Shown: in pieces, positions 16,689 through 25,685 of the stretch | How the letters are laid out: each line of letters opens with the position of its first letter | Numbering within the stretch: the first letter of the stretch is position 1 | Origin: an uncultured Tenacibaculum sp. | Lineage (GTDB): Bacteria > Bacteroidota > Bacteroidia > Flavobacteriales > Flavobacteriaceae | Assembly (NCBI RefSeq): GCF_947494125.1 | Contig: NZ_CANLTU010000005.1 | Coordinates: 62,001-126,000 of the forward strand | Direction: 5' to 3' | Length of the DNA stretch: 64,000 bases | Program-made: the position numbers and the translations under genes | The notes under the pieces: model-generated | What the model saw: only the letters and a program-made list of their open reading frames with translations | Told to the model about the DNA's origin: nothing | Databases searched by the model: none

Positions 16689-17057
16689 ATGACAAAAAAA
16701 CAAGCAAGCACAGACGATTTAATCTCTGTGATTATAAAGGGGATTGATGATGTAAAAGGAGAAGACATCCAACTACTAGATTTAAGAGAAATAGAAAACA
16801 CTGTTTGCGATTATTTTGTTGTATGTTCAGGAAATTCTAACACACAAATTAACGCCATTTCTGGTTCTATACAAAAATTAGTAAGTAAAGAACTTAAAGA
16901 TAAACCTTGGCATATTGAAGGACAAGGTAACGCTGAATGGGTTCTAATGGATTATGTAAATGTTGTTGTTCATATTTTTCAAAAACAAGTGCGTGATTAC
17001 TATGATATTGAAAGTCTTTGGGGAGATGCAAAGATTACTGAAATTAACCCAGCATAA
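16689..17057 (+). CDS. rsfS: Ribosome silencing factor RsfS
   Basis: Binds uL14 on the large ribosomal subunit and blocks subunit joining when nutrients are short. The 122 residues fit the Iojap/RsfS family: DIQLLDLREIENTVCDYFVVCSGNSNTQ, KPWHIEGQGNAEWVLMDYVNVVVHIF and YYDIESLWGDA. The start is the ATG at 16689; a TTG in the same frame 3 bp earlier adds one residue and is not needed. It heads a plus-strand operon with ftsH, the LUD gene, cdsA and ACBP, as is common in flavobacteria. Confidence 0.95.
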   Translation: MTKKQASTDDLISVIIKGIDDVKGEDIQLLDLREIENTVCDYFVVCSGNSNTQINAISGSIQKLVSKELKDKPWHIEGQGNAEWVLMDYVNVVVHIFQKQVRDYYDIESLWGDAKITEINPA

Positions 17058-17085
17058 TTGCTAACAAATTTAGACACCTTATTTT

Positions 17086-19020
17086 ATGAGTGAAAAGAAA
17101 AAAAACACACCAAAATTTACTTTTAATTCATTTTGGTTATACATACCGATATTAGTTATTCTATTAGGAATAAGTTTTTTTAGTTCTGGCGATTTAGGAT
17201 CTAAAAAGATCTCTAAAAATGAGTTTACAAAAATTTTAAAAGCAAACGACATTCTAGAGATTATTGTTGAAAATAATAACATAGCTCAAATATTCTTAAA
17301 ACCTGAAGCTGAAAAAAAAGAAGAACATAAAAAACTAACGGAATCTCCTTTTTATAGAAAAGGGTCTCCTTTGTATTCATACAATTTTGGTGATTTACAA
17401 AATTTTGAGAATGAGATTGATAAAGCTAAAAAAGAATATTCGCTTGATTTTGATAAAGATAATGAGGAAAAAACTAGTCTGATTGATGGAATCATCGGTT
17501 TCCTTCCTTTTATCCTATTAATTGCTATTTGGTTATTCTTTATGAAAAGAATGTCTGGTGGTGGTGCTGGTGGCTCTGGTGGCGGACAAATATTCAACAT
17601 TGGAAAATCTAAAGCAAAACTTTTTGATCAGGATACTAAAGTTAAAACCACTTTTAAAAATGTTGCAGGTTTAGAAGGAGCTAAAGAAGAAGTTCAAGAA
17701 ATTGTTGATTTCTTAAAAACTCCAGAAAAGTATACTAAATTAGGTGGTAAAATACCTAAAGGAGCCTTATTAGTAGGACCTCCTGGTACTGGTAAAACTT
17801 TATTAGCTAAAGCTGTAGCTGGTGAAGCTGGTGTTCCTTTTTTCTCTTTATCAGGTTCTGATTTTGTTGAAATGTTTGTTGGTGTTGGAGCTTCTCGTGT
17901 TAGAGATTTATTTAAACAAGCACAACAAAAATCTCCTTCGATTATATTTATTGATGAGATTGACGCTATTGGTCGTGCCAGAGGAAAAAATAGTATGACA
18001 GGTGGTAATGATGAACGTGAAAACACGTTAAATCAATTATTAACTGAAATGGATGGTTTTGGTACTGATACAAATGTTATTGTATTAGCAGCGACTAACC
18101 GTGCAGATGTATTAGATAAAGCATTAATGCGTGCTGGTCGTTTTGATCGTCAAATTTATGTGGACCTTCCAGATTTACATGAGCGTAGAGAAATTTTCGA
18201 AGTACATATTAAACCTTTAAAATTAGCTGAAAATTCTAATTTAGAATTCTTAGCTCAACAAACTCCTGGATTTTCTGGAGCTGATATTGCTAACTTATGT
18301 AATGAAGCTGCTTTAATTGCCGCAAGAAACAATAAAGAAGCTATAGAACATCAAGATTTCTTAGATGCTGTTGATAGAATTGTTGGTGGTTTAGAAAAGA
18401 AAAATAAAGTTATTACACCTAAAGAAAAGAAAGTAATTGCTTTTCACGAAGCAGGTCATGCAACTGTTAGTTGGATGCTAGAGCATGCGGCTCCATTAGT
18501 AAAAGTTACTATTGTTCCAAGAGGACAATCATTAGGTGCTGCTTGGTATTTACCTGAAGAAAGGAAAATTGTTCAAACTGAACAAATGCTTGATGAAATG
18601 TGTGCTACTATGGGGGGTAGAGCTGCTGAAAAGTTAATGTTTAATAAGATATCTACTGGAGCTTTAAGTGACTTAGAAAAAGTAACAAAACAAGCTCGTG
18701 CAATGGTTACCGTTTATGGTTTAAACGACAAAGTTGGGAATATTACTTATTATGATTCATCTGGAAATGATTCATTTGTTAAGCCATATAGTGATGATAC
18801 TGCCAAAACTATTGATGAAGAGATTTCAAAAATAATTGAAGGACAATATCAAAGAGCTATTGATATTTTAGAACAACATAAAGACAAACTTACTTTACTT
18901 GCTGAATTATTACTTGAAAAAGAAGTGATTTTTAAAGCTGATTTAGTAAAAGCATTCGGTGAAAGACCATTTGAAAAAAATGACGCTAAAGATAAAGCTG
19001 ACACAATAACTGAAGAATAG
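17086..19020 (+). CDS. ftsH: ATP-dependent zinc metalloprotease FtsH
   Basis: Membrane-anchored AAA+ protease that degrades damaged membrane proteins and short-lived regulators. Two membrane helices lie at about 15-32 and 137-154, then a Gly-rich linker. The AAA domain has GPPGTGKT (Walker A), IIFIDEIDAIG (Walker B) and the second region of homology ATNRADVLDKALMRAGRFDR. The zinc site HEAGH is near residue 454. The pore loop is FVGVGASRVRD. The 644 residues are normal length. It lies 28 bp after rsfS and 11 bp before the LUD gene. Confidence 0.98.
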   Translation: MSEKKKNTPKFTFNSFWLYIPILVILLGISFFSSGDLGSKKISKNEFTKILKANDILEIIVENNNIAQIFLKPEAEKKEEHKKLTESPFYRKGSPLYSYNFGDLQNFENEIDKAKKEYSLDFDKDNEEKTSLIDGIIGFLPFILLIAIWLFFMKRMSGGGAGGSGGGQIFNIGKSKAKLFDQDTKVKTTFKNVAGLEGAKEEVQEIVDFLKTPEKYTKLGGKIPKGALLVGPPGTGKTLLAKAVAGEAGVPFFSLSGSDFVEMFVGVGASRVRDLFKQAQQKSPSIIFIDEIDAIGRARGKNSMTGGNDERENTLNQLLTEMDGFGTDTNVIVLAATNRADVLDKALMRAGRFDRQIYVDLPDLHERREIFEVHIKPLKLAENSNLEFLAQQTPGFSGADIANLCNEAALIAARNNKEAIEHQDFLDAVDRIVGGLEKKNKVITPKEKKVIAFHEAGHATVSWMLEHAAPLVKVTIVPRGQSLGAAWYLPEERKIVQTEQMLDEMCATMGGRAAEKLMFNKISTGALSDLEKVTKQARAMVTVYGLNDKVGNITYYDSSGNDSFVKPYSDDTAKTIDEEISKIIEGQYQRAIDILEQHKDKLTLLAELLLEKEVIFKADLVKAFGERPFEKNDAKDKADTITEE

Positions 19021-19031
19021 TTTTTATTTTA

Positions 19032-19622
19032 ATGAGTTTTTTTAAGAAATTATTTAAATCATATACAGAATCATCTAGAGAAAAAAAGATTAACGAGCAA
19101 GAAGTTAATCTTTCTCTAGATGATTCATTCGTACACAATTTTATTAATAAAGGAGGAAAGTTTTTATACTGTACATCAATTAATGAAGTGTCAAATAATT
19201 TAAAACATATTTTACAAGAAAATAATTGGAATAAAATTACTTGTACTGATTTTGATTTAGTGAAAATTGTTGAGAATATTGATATTAATATACAAAAGCA
19301 TTCTTCTGAAACGACTCCTTTTTTCACTTCTTGTGAACATTTAATAGCCAACAAAGGCGATATTTTATTTTCTTCCAACCAATTAGGAAGTGCTAAATTA
19401 TCTTCCCATTCAAAGCATTTTATTGTTTATGCAACAACTAGTCAATTGGTAAAAAATATGGGCGAAGGTTTAACTGGAATAAAAACTCACTTCAGTGGTA
19501 ACATCCCTACCAACATTAGTTCAACTACAAATTACAAAATAGATATTGAAGACGATAGTTTTTTAAGTTACGGAAATAGTAACTCAAAAAACTTATATTT
19601 GCTGCTCTTTGAAGACCTTTAA
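19032..19622 (+). CDS. LUD domain protein (LutC-like)
   Basis: A 196-residue protein of the LUD (LutC/YkgG, DUF162) family. The LUD core is seen in FFTSCEHLIANKGDILFSSNQLG, SSHSKHFIVYATTSQLV and GLTGIKTHFSGN. In lactate-utilisation operons LutC partners LutA and LutB; here neither is present and the gene sits between ftsH and cdsA, so a lactate role is doubtful. The position is common in flavobacteria from memory, but the function there is unknown. Confidence 0.8.
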   Translation: MSFFKKLFKSYTESSREKKINEQEVNLSLDDSFVHNFINKGGKFLYCTSINEVSNNLKHILQENNWNKITCTDFDLVKIVENIDINIQKHSSETTPFFTSCEHLIANKGDILFSSNQLGSAKLSSHSKHFIVYATTSQLVKNMGEGLTGIKTHFSGNIPTNISSTTNYKIDIEDDSFLSYGNSNSKNLYLLLFEDL

Positions 19623-19631
19623 GATATAGAT

Positions 19632-20426
19632 ATGTCCAACCTTATAACAAGAAGTATTTCTGCACTTGTTTATGCTATAATTTTTATTTCTGCTATTTTA
19701 TTTTCAGCAGAAACATACATAGGATTACTTGCCATTTTTGCGAGTGTTTGCATTTATGAATTTTCAAAAATCATAAAACTAAAAAACTTAATTCCTTATG
19801 TATTCTTAATTGCAATTATATTCTTGTCAATAACAAAAATAACTTTTTTTTATACAAGTCCTTTAATTGCTTTTTCTTTAATTGGGTTGTTCTGGTTACT
19901 TTATTTACTTATTAGTACTAAACCTATAAAATATAATAGTTTTGGTGAAAAATTATTAATGCACATTATTTATCTAGTATTACCTTTTTTCTTTTTAATA
20001 AAACTACCTTTTATAAACAACAGCTATGTTCCAAACATAATTATCTATATAATTTTAATTATTTGGACTAATGATAGCTTTGCTTATTTAGTTGGTAAAA
20101 ATTTTGGAAAACATAAGTTATTCAAATCTGTATCTCCAAAAAAAACTATAGAAGGTTTTATTGGTGGCTTAATATTTTCTGTTTTTGCTGGCTTTTTAAT
20201 TGCTAAATTCTCAAATGTTTTTTCAATTTTGGATTGGATTATTATAGCAATTATTGTTTCTATTTTTGGTTCTCTAGGTGATTTAGTTGAATCTAAATTT
20301 AAAAGACAGGCAAAAGTAAAAGATAGTGGTACAATTATGCCTGGGCATGGTGGGTTATTAGATAGACTTGATAGCTTGTTTTTTCTTGCTCCCTTCGTAT
20401 ATTTGTATATACATTATATAATGTAA
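19632..20426 (+). CDS. cdsA: Phosphatidate cytidylyltransferase
   Basis: Integral membrane enzyme that makes CDP-diacylglycerol from phosphatidate and CTP, the branch point for phospholipid synthesis. The 264 residues contain about seven membrane helices. The C-terminal signature is complete: GSLGDLVESKFKRQAKVKD followed by SGTIMPGHGGLLDRLDS, with the metal-binding Asp residues. It lies 9 bp after the LUD gene. Phosphatidylserine decarboxylase, often the next gene in relatives, is absent here and the ACBP gene follows after 21 bp. Confidence 0.96.
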   Translation: MSNLITRSISALVYAIIFISAILFSAETYIGLLAIFASVCIYEFSKIIKLKNLIPYVFLIAIIFLSITKITFFYTSPLIAFSLIGLFWLLYLLISTKPIKYNSFGEKLLMHIIYLVLPFFFLIKLPFINNSYVPNIIIYIILIIWTNDSFAYLVGKNFGKHKLFKSVSPKKTIEGFIGGLIFSVFAGFLIAKFSNVFSILDWIIIAIIVSIFGSLGDLVESKFKRQAKVKDSGTIMPGHGGLLDRLDSLFFLAPFVYLYIHYIM

Positions 20427-20447
20427 TTATATACCTTATTATCCTTC

Positions 20448-20705
20448 ATGATAAATGATTTAGATATAAAATTTAATAAAGCTTACGAGAAAGCGTCAAG
20501 TATGCAAGAAAAACTTCCTCCTGATGTTATGCTTAAATTGTATGCATATTACAAACAAGCTGTAAAAGGAGATCAATTTTCTTTTAATGCTAATGCTGAT
20601 TTAAAAAATGCTTTTAAATTTAATGCCTGGATGCAATTAAAAGGAATGAGTGAAGATGAGGCTAAACAAGAATACATCAACCTAGTCAATTCAATTATTA
20701 AATAA
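20448..20705 (+). CDS. Acyl-CoA-binding protein
   Basis: An 85-residue four-helix protein of the ACBP family that carries long-chain acyl-CoA esters in the cytosol. The family motif is seen in KLYAYYKQAVKGDQFSFNA and FNAWMQLKGMSEDEAKQEYI, with the ligand-binding Tyr and Lys residues kept. The gene closes the rsfS-ftsH-cdsA run and lies 9 bp before the YceI lipoprotein gene, which may be in the same transcript. Confidence 0.93.
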   Translation: MINDLDIKFNKAYEKASSMQEKLPPDVMLKLYAYYKQAVKGDQFSFNANADLKNAFKFNAWMQLKGMSEDEAKQEYINLVNSIIK

Positions 20706-20714
20706 ACAATCCAC

Positions 20715-21344
20715 ATGAAAAAAATTATTTCATCATTATTAATATGTGCTGCAGTAGGTAGTATCTTATCGTGTAAATCAGAAGCTAAAAAAGAAATACC
20801 AACAAAACAAGAAGTAAAAGTAGAAAAAAAAGCTGCTTTTATTTTACAAGATGCTGATAGTAAAATAAATTGGACTGCATACAAAACTACAAGTAAAAAA
20901 CCTGTTAATGGCCAGTTTCAAAAAGTAAACATTACAGCAAACGGAGAAGGAAACACTATTAAAGAAGCTATTAACAATGCTGAATTTTCTATCCCAGTAA
21001 GTAGTATTTTTACTAAAGATACTAGTAGGGATTTTAAAATTAAAAAATTCTTTTTTGCTGTAATGGATAAAACTGAATTACTTTCTGGAAAGTTAGTATT
21101 AGAAAATGATTCTATTGGATATTCTAATTTAACTATGAATGGAGTTACCAAAAAACTTCCTTTTAAATATAGTATAAATGGAAAAAATTTCAGCTTAACT
21201 GGAACCATGAAGATTACAGATTGGAATGCTGAAAAAGCATTAGCTTCCTTAAACGAAGCTTGTAAAGATTTACACAAAGGCGAAGATGGTGTTTCTAAAA
21301 CATGGGATGATGTTGCTATAAATATTTCTTCTACTTTTAAATAA
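20715..21344 (+). CDS. YceI-family lipoprotein
   Basis: An outer-envelope lipoprotein with a YceI lipocalin-like barrel that binds isoprenoid or other lipids in known members. The signal peptide ends in a lipobox (GSILSC at about 15-20), so Cys20 is the acylated residue. The barrel starts near residue 47 with DADSKINWTAYKT and ends DWNAEKALASLNEACKDLHKGEDGV followed by VAINISSTFK. The 209 residues are normal. It may be cotranscribed with cdsA/ACBP and is followed by a strong two-way terminator. Confidence 0.88.
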   Translation: MKKIISSLLICAAVGSILSCKSEAKKEIPTKQEVKVEKKAAFILQDADSKINWTAYKTTSKKPVNGQFQKVNITANGEGNTIKEAINNAEFSIPVSSIFTKDTSRDFKIKKFFFAVMDKTELLSGKLVLENDSIGYSNLTMNGVTKKLPFKYSINGKNFSLTGTMKITDWNAEKALASLNEACKDLHKGEDGVSKTWDDVAINISSTFK

Positions 21345-21357
21345 AAAGTTATTACCA

Positions 21358-21404
21358 TATAAAAAGAAAAACCTAAGATTTAATCTTAGGTTTTTCTTTT
21401 TATA
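21358..21404. terminator. Bidirectional terminator between YceI and peptide transporter genes
   Basis: A nearly perfect 47-bp palindrome: 23-bp arms, the left reading TATAAAAAGAAAAACCTAAG then ATT, the right its complement, around one base. It has A-runs on the left and T-runs on the right and serves two convergent genes. Confidence 0.88.
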
Positions 21405-21415
21405 AATTACTCTTC

Positions 21416-22963
21416 TTAATGTATTTCTTTCATCATTCTTTTTATAGGTAATGAAAAAGCTATTACCAATAGCCCTATTGCGGAAGCTATAATTCCAAAA
21501 TTTGCATACACCGAAACATAACTATACAATTGCTGAAATGCCTCGCTTTTATCTATAATTGTATTACTTGGCAAACCTGTAATAAATTCTGTTGCATTTC
21601 CAAAGAAACCTTTTGAAAACACCCCCAACTCTCCATTAGAAACCGATGTTAATTTTGCTATTTTCCCCGCAAAGAAATGCCCATAAAAATTTGCCGAAAA
21701 CCAAACTCCCATAATAAATGCAATATACTTTACAGGTGATAATTCTGTCATTTTAGACAATCCTATTGGAGATAGAAATAATTCACCAACCGTATACACT
21801 AAAGTTCCTGCAATTAAATAAAACATTGGTGTTTTTGCAAACTCATCTACTTGTTGAGCTGACAAACCAAACACAACAAAACCTAAACCTAAAAAAAACA
21901 AACCTAAACCAAACTTAACAACTGAATTTGGATTTCTATTTATTCTATTCAAAAATGTCCATAATATTGAAAATGGTATCGCTAACAATATTATAAATCC
22001 AGAATTTATACTATTTGTTTGCGCAGCATTCATTATTACTAAATTTACATTTCTATCAGCAAAAAGAGTAAGTGAACTACCAGCCTGCTCAAAAATAGCG
22101 GAGAATAATGTATACAAAACTGTAAAATATACAGCTACTAGTAATTTTTTACGCTCAGATAAAGTTACTTGTTTTAAAATATAGCTTAAATATAAAATCA
22201 AAAATAATGATACTACCCAAACTAAATAATGTTCAAATTGATGATAACGAACTATTATAGCAAAAATAGGTACCGATAAAAAAGCTCCTATGGTAACTAA
22301 TCCTCCAGATCTTATTCCCCATTTTTTTTTATTATATAACTCTTCATTTGGCACCAAACCATGATCTTCAAAAATCTCATTCTTAAGCCCATTGTTAAAA
22401 ACAAACAATCCTATTAACATTCCTATACCTGCCAATACAAATCCATAATGCCACCCATAGGATTCAGCTAACCATGCGCATAATAATGGAGCTACAGCAC
22501 CACCAATATTTACCCCCATATAAAATATAGTAAAACCTGCATCTCTTCTTGTATCCTCTTTTTTATAAAGCTTCCCAACAAAAGATGATATGTTTGGTTT
22601 AAAAAAACCATTTCCAACTATTATTAATGATAACGAACTATAAAAAAATACTGGATGCTCAAAAGTTAAAAAGAAATGCCCTAGAACCATTAAAACCCCT
22701 CCTAAAATAATTGCTTTTCTAAATCCTAAAATTTTATCAGCAAGTACCCCCCCTATCAAAGGCGTAACATATACCAATGACATATATGCTGCATAAATAC
22801 CAAAAGACATTTCATCTGAAAACAGCAAATGCTTTGTCATATAGAGCACTAATAGTGCTCGCATTCCATAAAAAGAAAAGCGCTCCCATAGCTCTGCAAA
22901 AAATAAATACAATAATCCTTTTGGATGCCCAAAAACATCGTTTGTTGAAGTATACGTTTTCAT
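21416..22963 (-). CDS. Proton-dependent oligopeptide transporter (POT/PTR family)
   Basis: An inner-membrane MFS transporter importing di- or tripeptides with protons. The 515 residues form about 14 membrane helices. The N-terminal POT signature is HPKGLLYLFFAELWERFSFYG, with the ExxER-type motif in FFAELWERF; the second signature GFTIFYMGVNIGGAVAPLL is at about 150. It stands alone, convergent with the YceI gene. Peptide uptake fits a proteolytic lifestyle shown by the secreted peptidases at the far end of the window. Confidence 0.94.
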   Translation of the reverse strand: MKTYTSTNDVFGHPKGLLYLFFAELWERFSFYGMRALLVLYMTKHLLFSDEMSFGIYAAYMSLVYVTPLIGGVLADKILGFRKAIILGGVLMVLGHFFLTFEHPVFFYSSLSLIIVGNGFFKPNISSFVGKLYKKEDTRRDAGFTIFYMGVNIGGAVAPLLCAWLAESYGWHYGFVLAGIGMLIGLFVFNNGLKNEIFEDHGLVPNEELYNKKKWGIRSGGLVTIGAFLSVPIFAIIVRYHQFEHYLVWVVSLFLILYLSYILKQVTLSERKKLLVAVYFTVLYTLFSAIFEQAGSSLTLFADRNVNLVIMNAAQTNSINSGFIILLAIPFSILWTFLNRINRNPNSVVKFGLGLFFLGLGFVVFGLSAQQVDEFAKTPMFYLIAGTLVYTVGELFLSPIGLSKMTELSPVKYIAFIMGVWFSANFYGHFFAGKIAKLTSVSNGELGVFSKGFFGNATEFITGLPSNTIIDKSEAFQQLYSYVSVYANFGIIASAIGLLVIAFSLPIKRMMKEIH

Positions 22964-23071
22964 AAATAATATAAATTTCAGCTAATATATTTTTAGACTA
23001 AAACTTTATGAAACATTGTACTAAATTGTGATAAAAAATAAAGACTTGTGAGTTTTTGTAACTTTAAAAAG

Positions 23072-24181
23072 TTATTCTATTAATTCTTTACACTCTTCTA
23101 TTAGTGCCTCATCAAACACTATATACTCTGGTAAAATTCGTAAACGATATTTACTTTCCCCTATAAAGGTAATCAAGTCTTTCCTTTCTAATTTTTCATC
23201 ATTATCTAAATTAAGAATAGTATTTAAATTATCAATAATTCTAGTTAAATACGTTTGACTTTTAATTTCTCCTCCTGAGTTTACAATTATAGATTGCTTA
23301 TCTGCATCCATATATTTTCTTCGATAAGCAAAGTTTAATAAATTTTTATATTGTGTGGTTTTAGAACCAAAATCTATTTTTTCATTTATAATTCCTTTTG
23401 ATGGTATTGTTAACTGAATTAAAGACCAATCTAAAAACTGAATCCTCATTTCATTAGGCTTCGGTGTATTTGCTAATTGAATTACCCAACTTGTTGCCAA
23501 AACTAAAAAAACAGATACTAAAGAGGTTTTTGCTATTATTCTAATTAATTGATTTGTAAAATTATCATCTAATTTCACAAACACATCAGACAATTGTGAA
23601 ACAAACAGTAATGTTATAGCAATAATAGATATAAAAGCTACCAACTTTAAATCGCGATGCATAAAAGTTCTGTAAAAAGAAATTCCCATTAAAAAACATA
23701 AAAATGTTGTGAGCAATACATCTGGTACTGAAGCTAATTTTATTCCATAAAATATCTCATTACCTACTACAGATGCAAGTATTAATGTTAAAGTAAAAAC
23801 TGCAATAATTATTATAGCTATAATCTTTACATTTTTTTCATTTCTATAAATAAACTTTGGTGCATCATACACGTAATATAATGCCAGTAACCAAAATAAA
23901 TTATTTATTGTTGATAATACATTTACTCCTATTTGATAACTTGTTGTTGTATCAAATAAGAAGTAATTAGCAATAAAAGCCCAAGTACCAGAAAGTACCC
24001 AAACTAACATTCCAAAACTAAGATATAGTAAACCTCTATCAACTCTTTTTATTGAGCTTCCTTCTTCCAATACTGCTCTAAAACGTTTTCTTATGTTATA
24101 ATAAATAGCTAATAATAACACTGCTCCTATAAACGAAATACAGATGTGTGATAAGTTATGAAACTGTGTTACTTCATTCAT
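23072..24181 (-). CDS. Seven-TM membrane protein with cytosolic C-terminal domain, last gene of kynurenine operon
   Basis: I do not recognise this 369-residue protein. About seven hydrophobic helices run from residue 12 to 235, each short and spaced like a 7TM receptor or sensor. The remaining 130 residues are soluble, mixed alpha/beta, with no kinase, GGDEF or DNA-binding motif that I can name. It begins directly at the end of the ACMS decarboxylase gene (0 bp), so it is translated with the kynurenine pathway. A transport or sensing role in the pathway is possible but only inferred from position. Confidence 0.7.
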   Translation of the reverse strand: MNEVTQFHNLSHICISFIGAVLLLAIYYNIRKRFRAVLEEGSSIKRVDRGLLYLSFGMLVWVLSGTWAFIANYFLFDTTTSYQIGVNVLSTINNLFWLLALYYVYDAPKFIYRNEKNVKIIAIIIIAVFTLTLILASVVGNEIFYGIKLASVPDVLLTTFLCFLMGISFYRTFMHRDLKLVAFISIIAITLLFVSQLSDVFVKLDDNFTNQLIRIIAKTSLVSVFLVLATSWVIQLANTPKPNEMRIQFLDWSLIQLTIPSKGIINEKIDFGSKTTQYKNLLNFAYRRKYMDADKQSIIVNSGGEIKSQTYLTRIIDNLNTILNLDNDEKLERKDLITFIGESKYRLRILPEYIVFDEALIEECKELIE

Positions 24182-25267
24182 TTATTGCAATATTTTAGAT
24201 ACTAAATCTTGTTTTGCTTTTTCATCATCTCCAAACAACCAACGTAACGTATTGTCTTCCCAAATCTCATCGTACTGTTTTTGATTAATAAGATCTCTAT
24301 CAATTGCTAAATCTAATAATTTCCCTGGATAACTTGATTGCGCATCACTCTCCATTTCACCTAATGGATATGGATCATCTAAGCCCATAATTATTTGATT
24401 TGACCCTTGACGATCTATCATTAATTTTAATGAATCTGTATCATGAACTAGTGTATCGAAAAATATATTTGGATGCCCTACTGCTTTTCGCGGATGTGTT
24501 TTTCCTTCGAATAAATCGGGTCTCCCATCAAATCCTTGAATACGTCTCCCTAAATTCATTTGTGCTAACTGCCCTCCATGTGCAAAGCAAGTTCTAATAT
24601 TTGGAAAACGCTCTTGCATTCCATTCAATGTATAAAAATGATAAGCGTCTCCACATTGTGCCAACATCCAAATTAAATGAAAACGCCAGTTTGTATTCTC
24701 TAACTTTATCATTTTATCTCCATCATATGGATGGATTTCTATAGCTAATTTATATTTATCTGCTAACTCAAAAATACGGTCGTTTTCTTTATCAAATACA
24801 CAACGCCATTGCCCTATTGAGTCCATAAAGTGAGTTGGCAAACACAATACTTTTAACCCCAATTCTTCGACACAACGCTCCATTTCATATAAAGCTCCAT
24901 AAATAAACCCTGGATGTACTACGAAACCACAAGTAAATTTATCTGGATGATCGTGCTGCACCTTAGCATTAAAATCATTTTGAAAACGCAATGCTTTTTT
25001 CATTTCTTCTAAACGCAATCCATTTCCGTATAATTGAGAAAGATTTAAAACCACTGCATGGTCCAATTTATTTTTCTCCATCCACATTAATTTTTCATCT
25101 AAGAAAAAACTAGAATCAGTTACAGGTCGTTTCCATCCTTTTTGTAACATATGCTTACGTTCATCATCAACCCAAAAAATCTCCTTCTCTTTCATAAAAG
25201 CAGGTATTTGTTCTGGATATGGTAATAAATGTGAATGTCCGTTAATACGTAGTTTTCGTTTTTCCAT
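24182..25267 (-). CDS. nbaD: 2-amino-3-carboxymuconate-6-semialdehyde decarboxylase (amidohydrolase family)
   Basis: Removes CO2 from ACMS, the ring-cleavage product of 3-hydroxyanthranilate, to give 2-aminomuconate semialdehyde. The 361 residues belong to the amidohydrolase/ACMSD family: the first metal motif HSH is at 11-13, IEIHPYDG carries a metal His, CFAHGGQL another, and GLDDPYPLGE holds the conserved Asp. The context with HAAO, KMO, KynU and an aldehyde dehydrogenase fixes the substrate. It lies 7 bp after the thioesterase gene. Confidence 0.92.
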   Translation of the reverse strand: MEKRKLRINGHSHLLPYPEQIPAFMKEKEIFWVDDERKHMLQKGWKRPVTDSSFFLDEKLMWMEKNKLDHAVVLNLSQLYGNGLRLEEMKKALRFQNDFNAKVQHDHPDKFTCGFVVHPGFIYGALYEMERCVEELGLKVLCLPTHFMDSIGQWRCVFDKENDRIFELADKYKLAIEIHPYDGDKMIKLENTNWRFHLIWMLAQCGDAYHFYTLNGMQERFPNIRTCFAHGGQLAQMNLGRRIQGFDGRPDLFEGKTHPRKAVGHPNIFFDTLVHDTDSLKLMIDRQGSNQIIMGLDDPYPLGEMESDAQSSYPGKLLDLAIDRDLINQKQYDEIWEDNTLRWLFGDDEKAKQDLVSKILQ

Positions 25268-25274
25268 TTTGTTT

Positions 25275-25685
25275 TTAATTAGCTTTATTTTTTTGCATAC
25301 TAATCATTGTAGCTTGCATAGTTGTGTATAATTTACCCTGTTCATCTTCAACCTTAGCTTCACAAAAAACTAATGTCTTCCCGGCTTTTATAACTTTTCC
25401 TGTTGCTATTATTATTTCTGATGTAGCTGGGCGTAATAAATTTGTTTTAAACTCTACTGATAATACATCTGAGTTTTTTGGCATTACTGTTAATGCAGCA
25501 TAACCACAAGCAACATCCATAAGACTAGTTAATACTCCTGCATGAAAAAAACCATTTTGCTGAGTTAATCCATCATTCTTATTGCATTGAATTTTTACTT
25601 CTCCTTTTTCAATATGAATAATTTTCGCTCCTAAGGTTTTCATAAAACCTTGTTTTAAAAAGCTTTTTTTTGCCTCTTCTAACAT
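25275..25685 (-). CDS. PaaI-like hotdog-fold thioesterase
   Basis: A 136-residue hotdog-fold protein similar to PaaI thioesterases: QNGFFHAGVLTSLMDVACGYAAL holds the usual HAGVLxxLxD active-site helix. It would hydrolyse an acyl-CoA. The gene overlaps the HAAO gene by 1 bp (TAATG) and precedes the ACMS decarboxylase gene. No CoA ester is known in the upper kynurenine route, so its role here may be to clear side products or in a later step; that is inference. Confidence 0.82.
   Translation of the reverse strand: MLEEAKKSFLKQGFMKTLGAKIIHIEKGEVKIQCNKNDGLTQQNGFFHAGVLTSLMDVACGYAALTVMPKNSDVLSVEFKTNLLRPATSEIIIATGKVIKAGKTLVFCEAKVEDEQGKLYTTMQATMISMQKNKAN

Noticed and set aside
17694..18026. Minus-strand open frame within ftsH
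   Set aside because: Shadow of the conserved AAA domain; no start site or family match.
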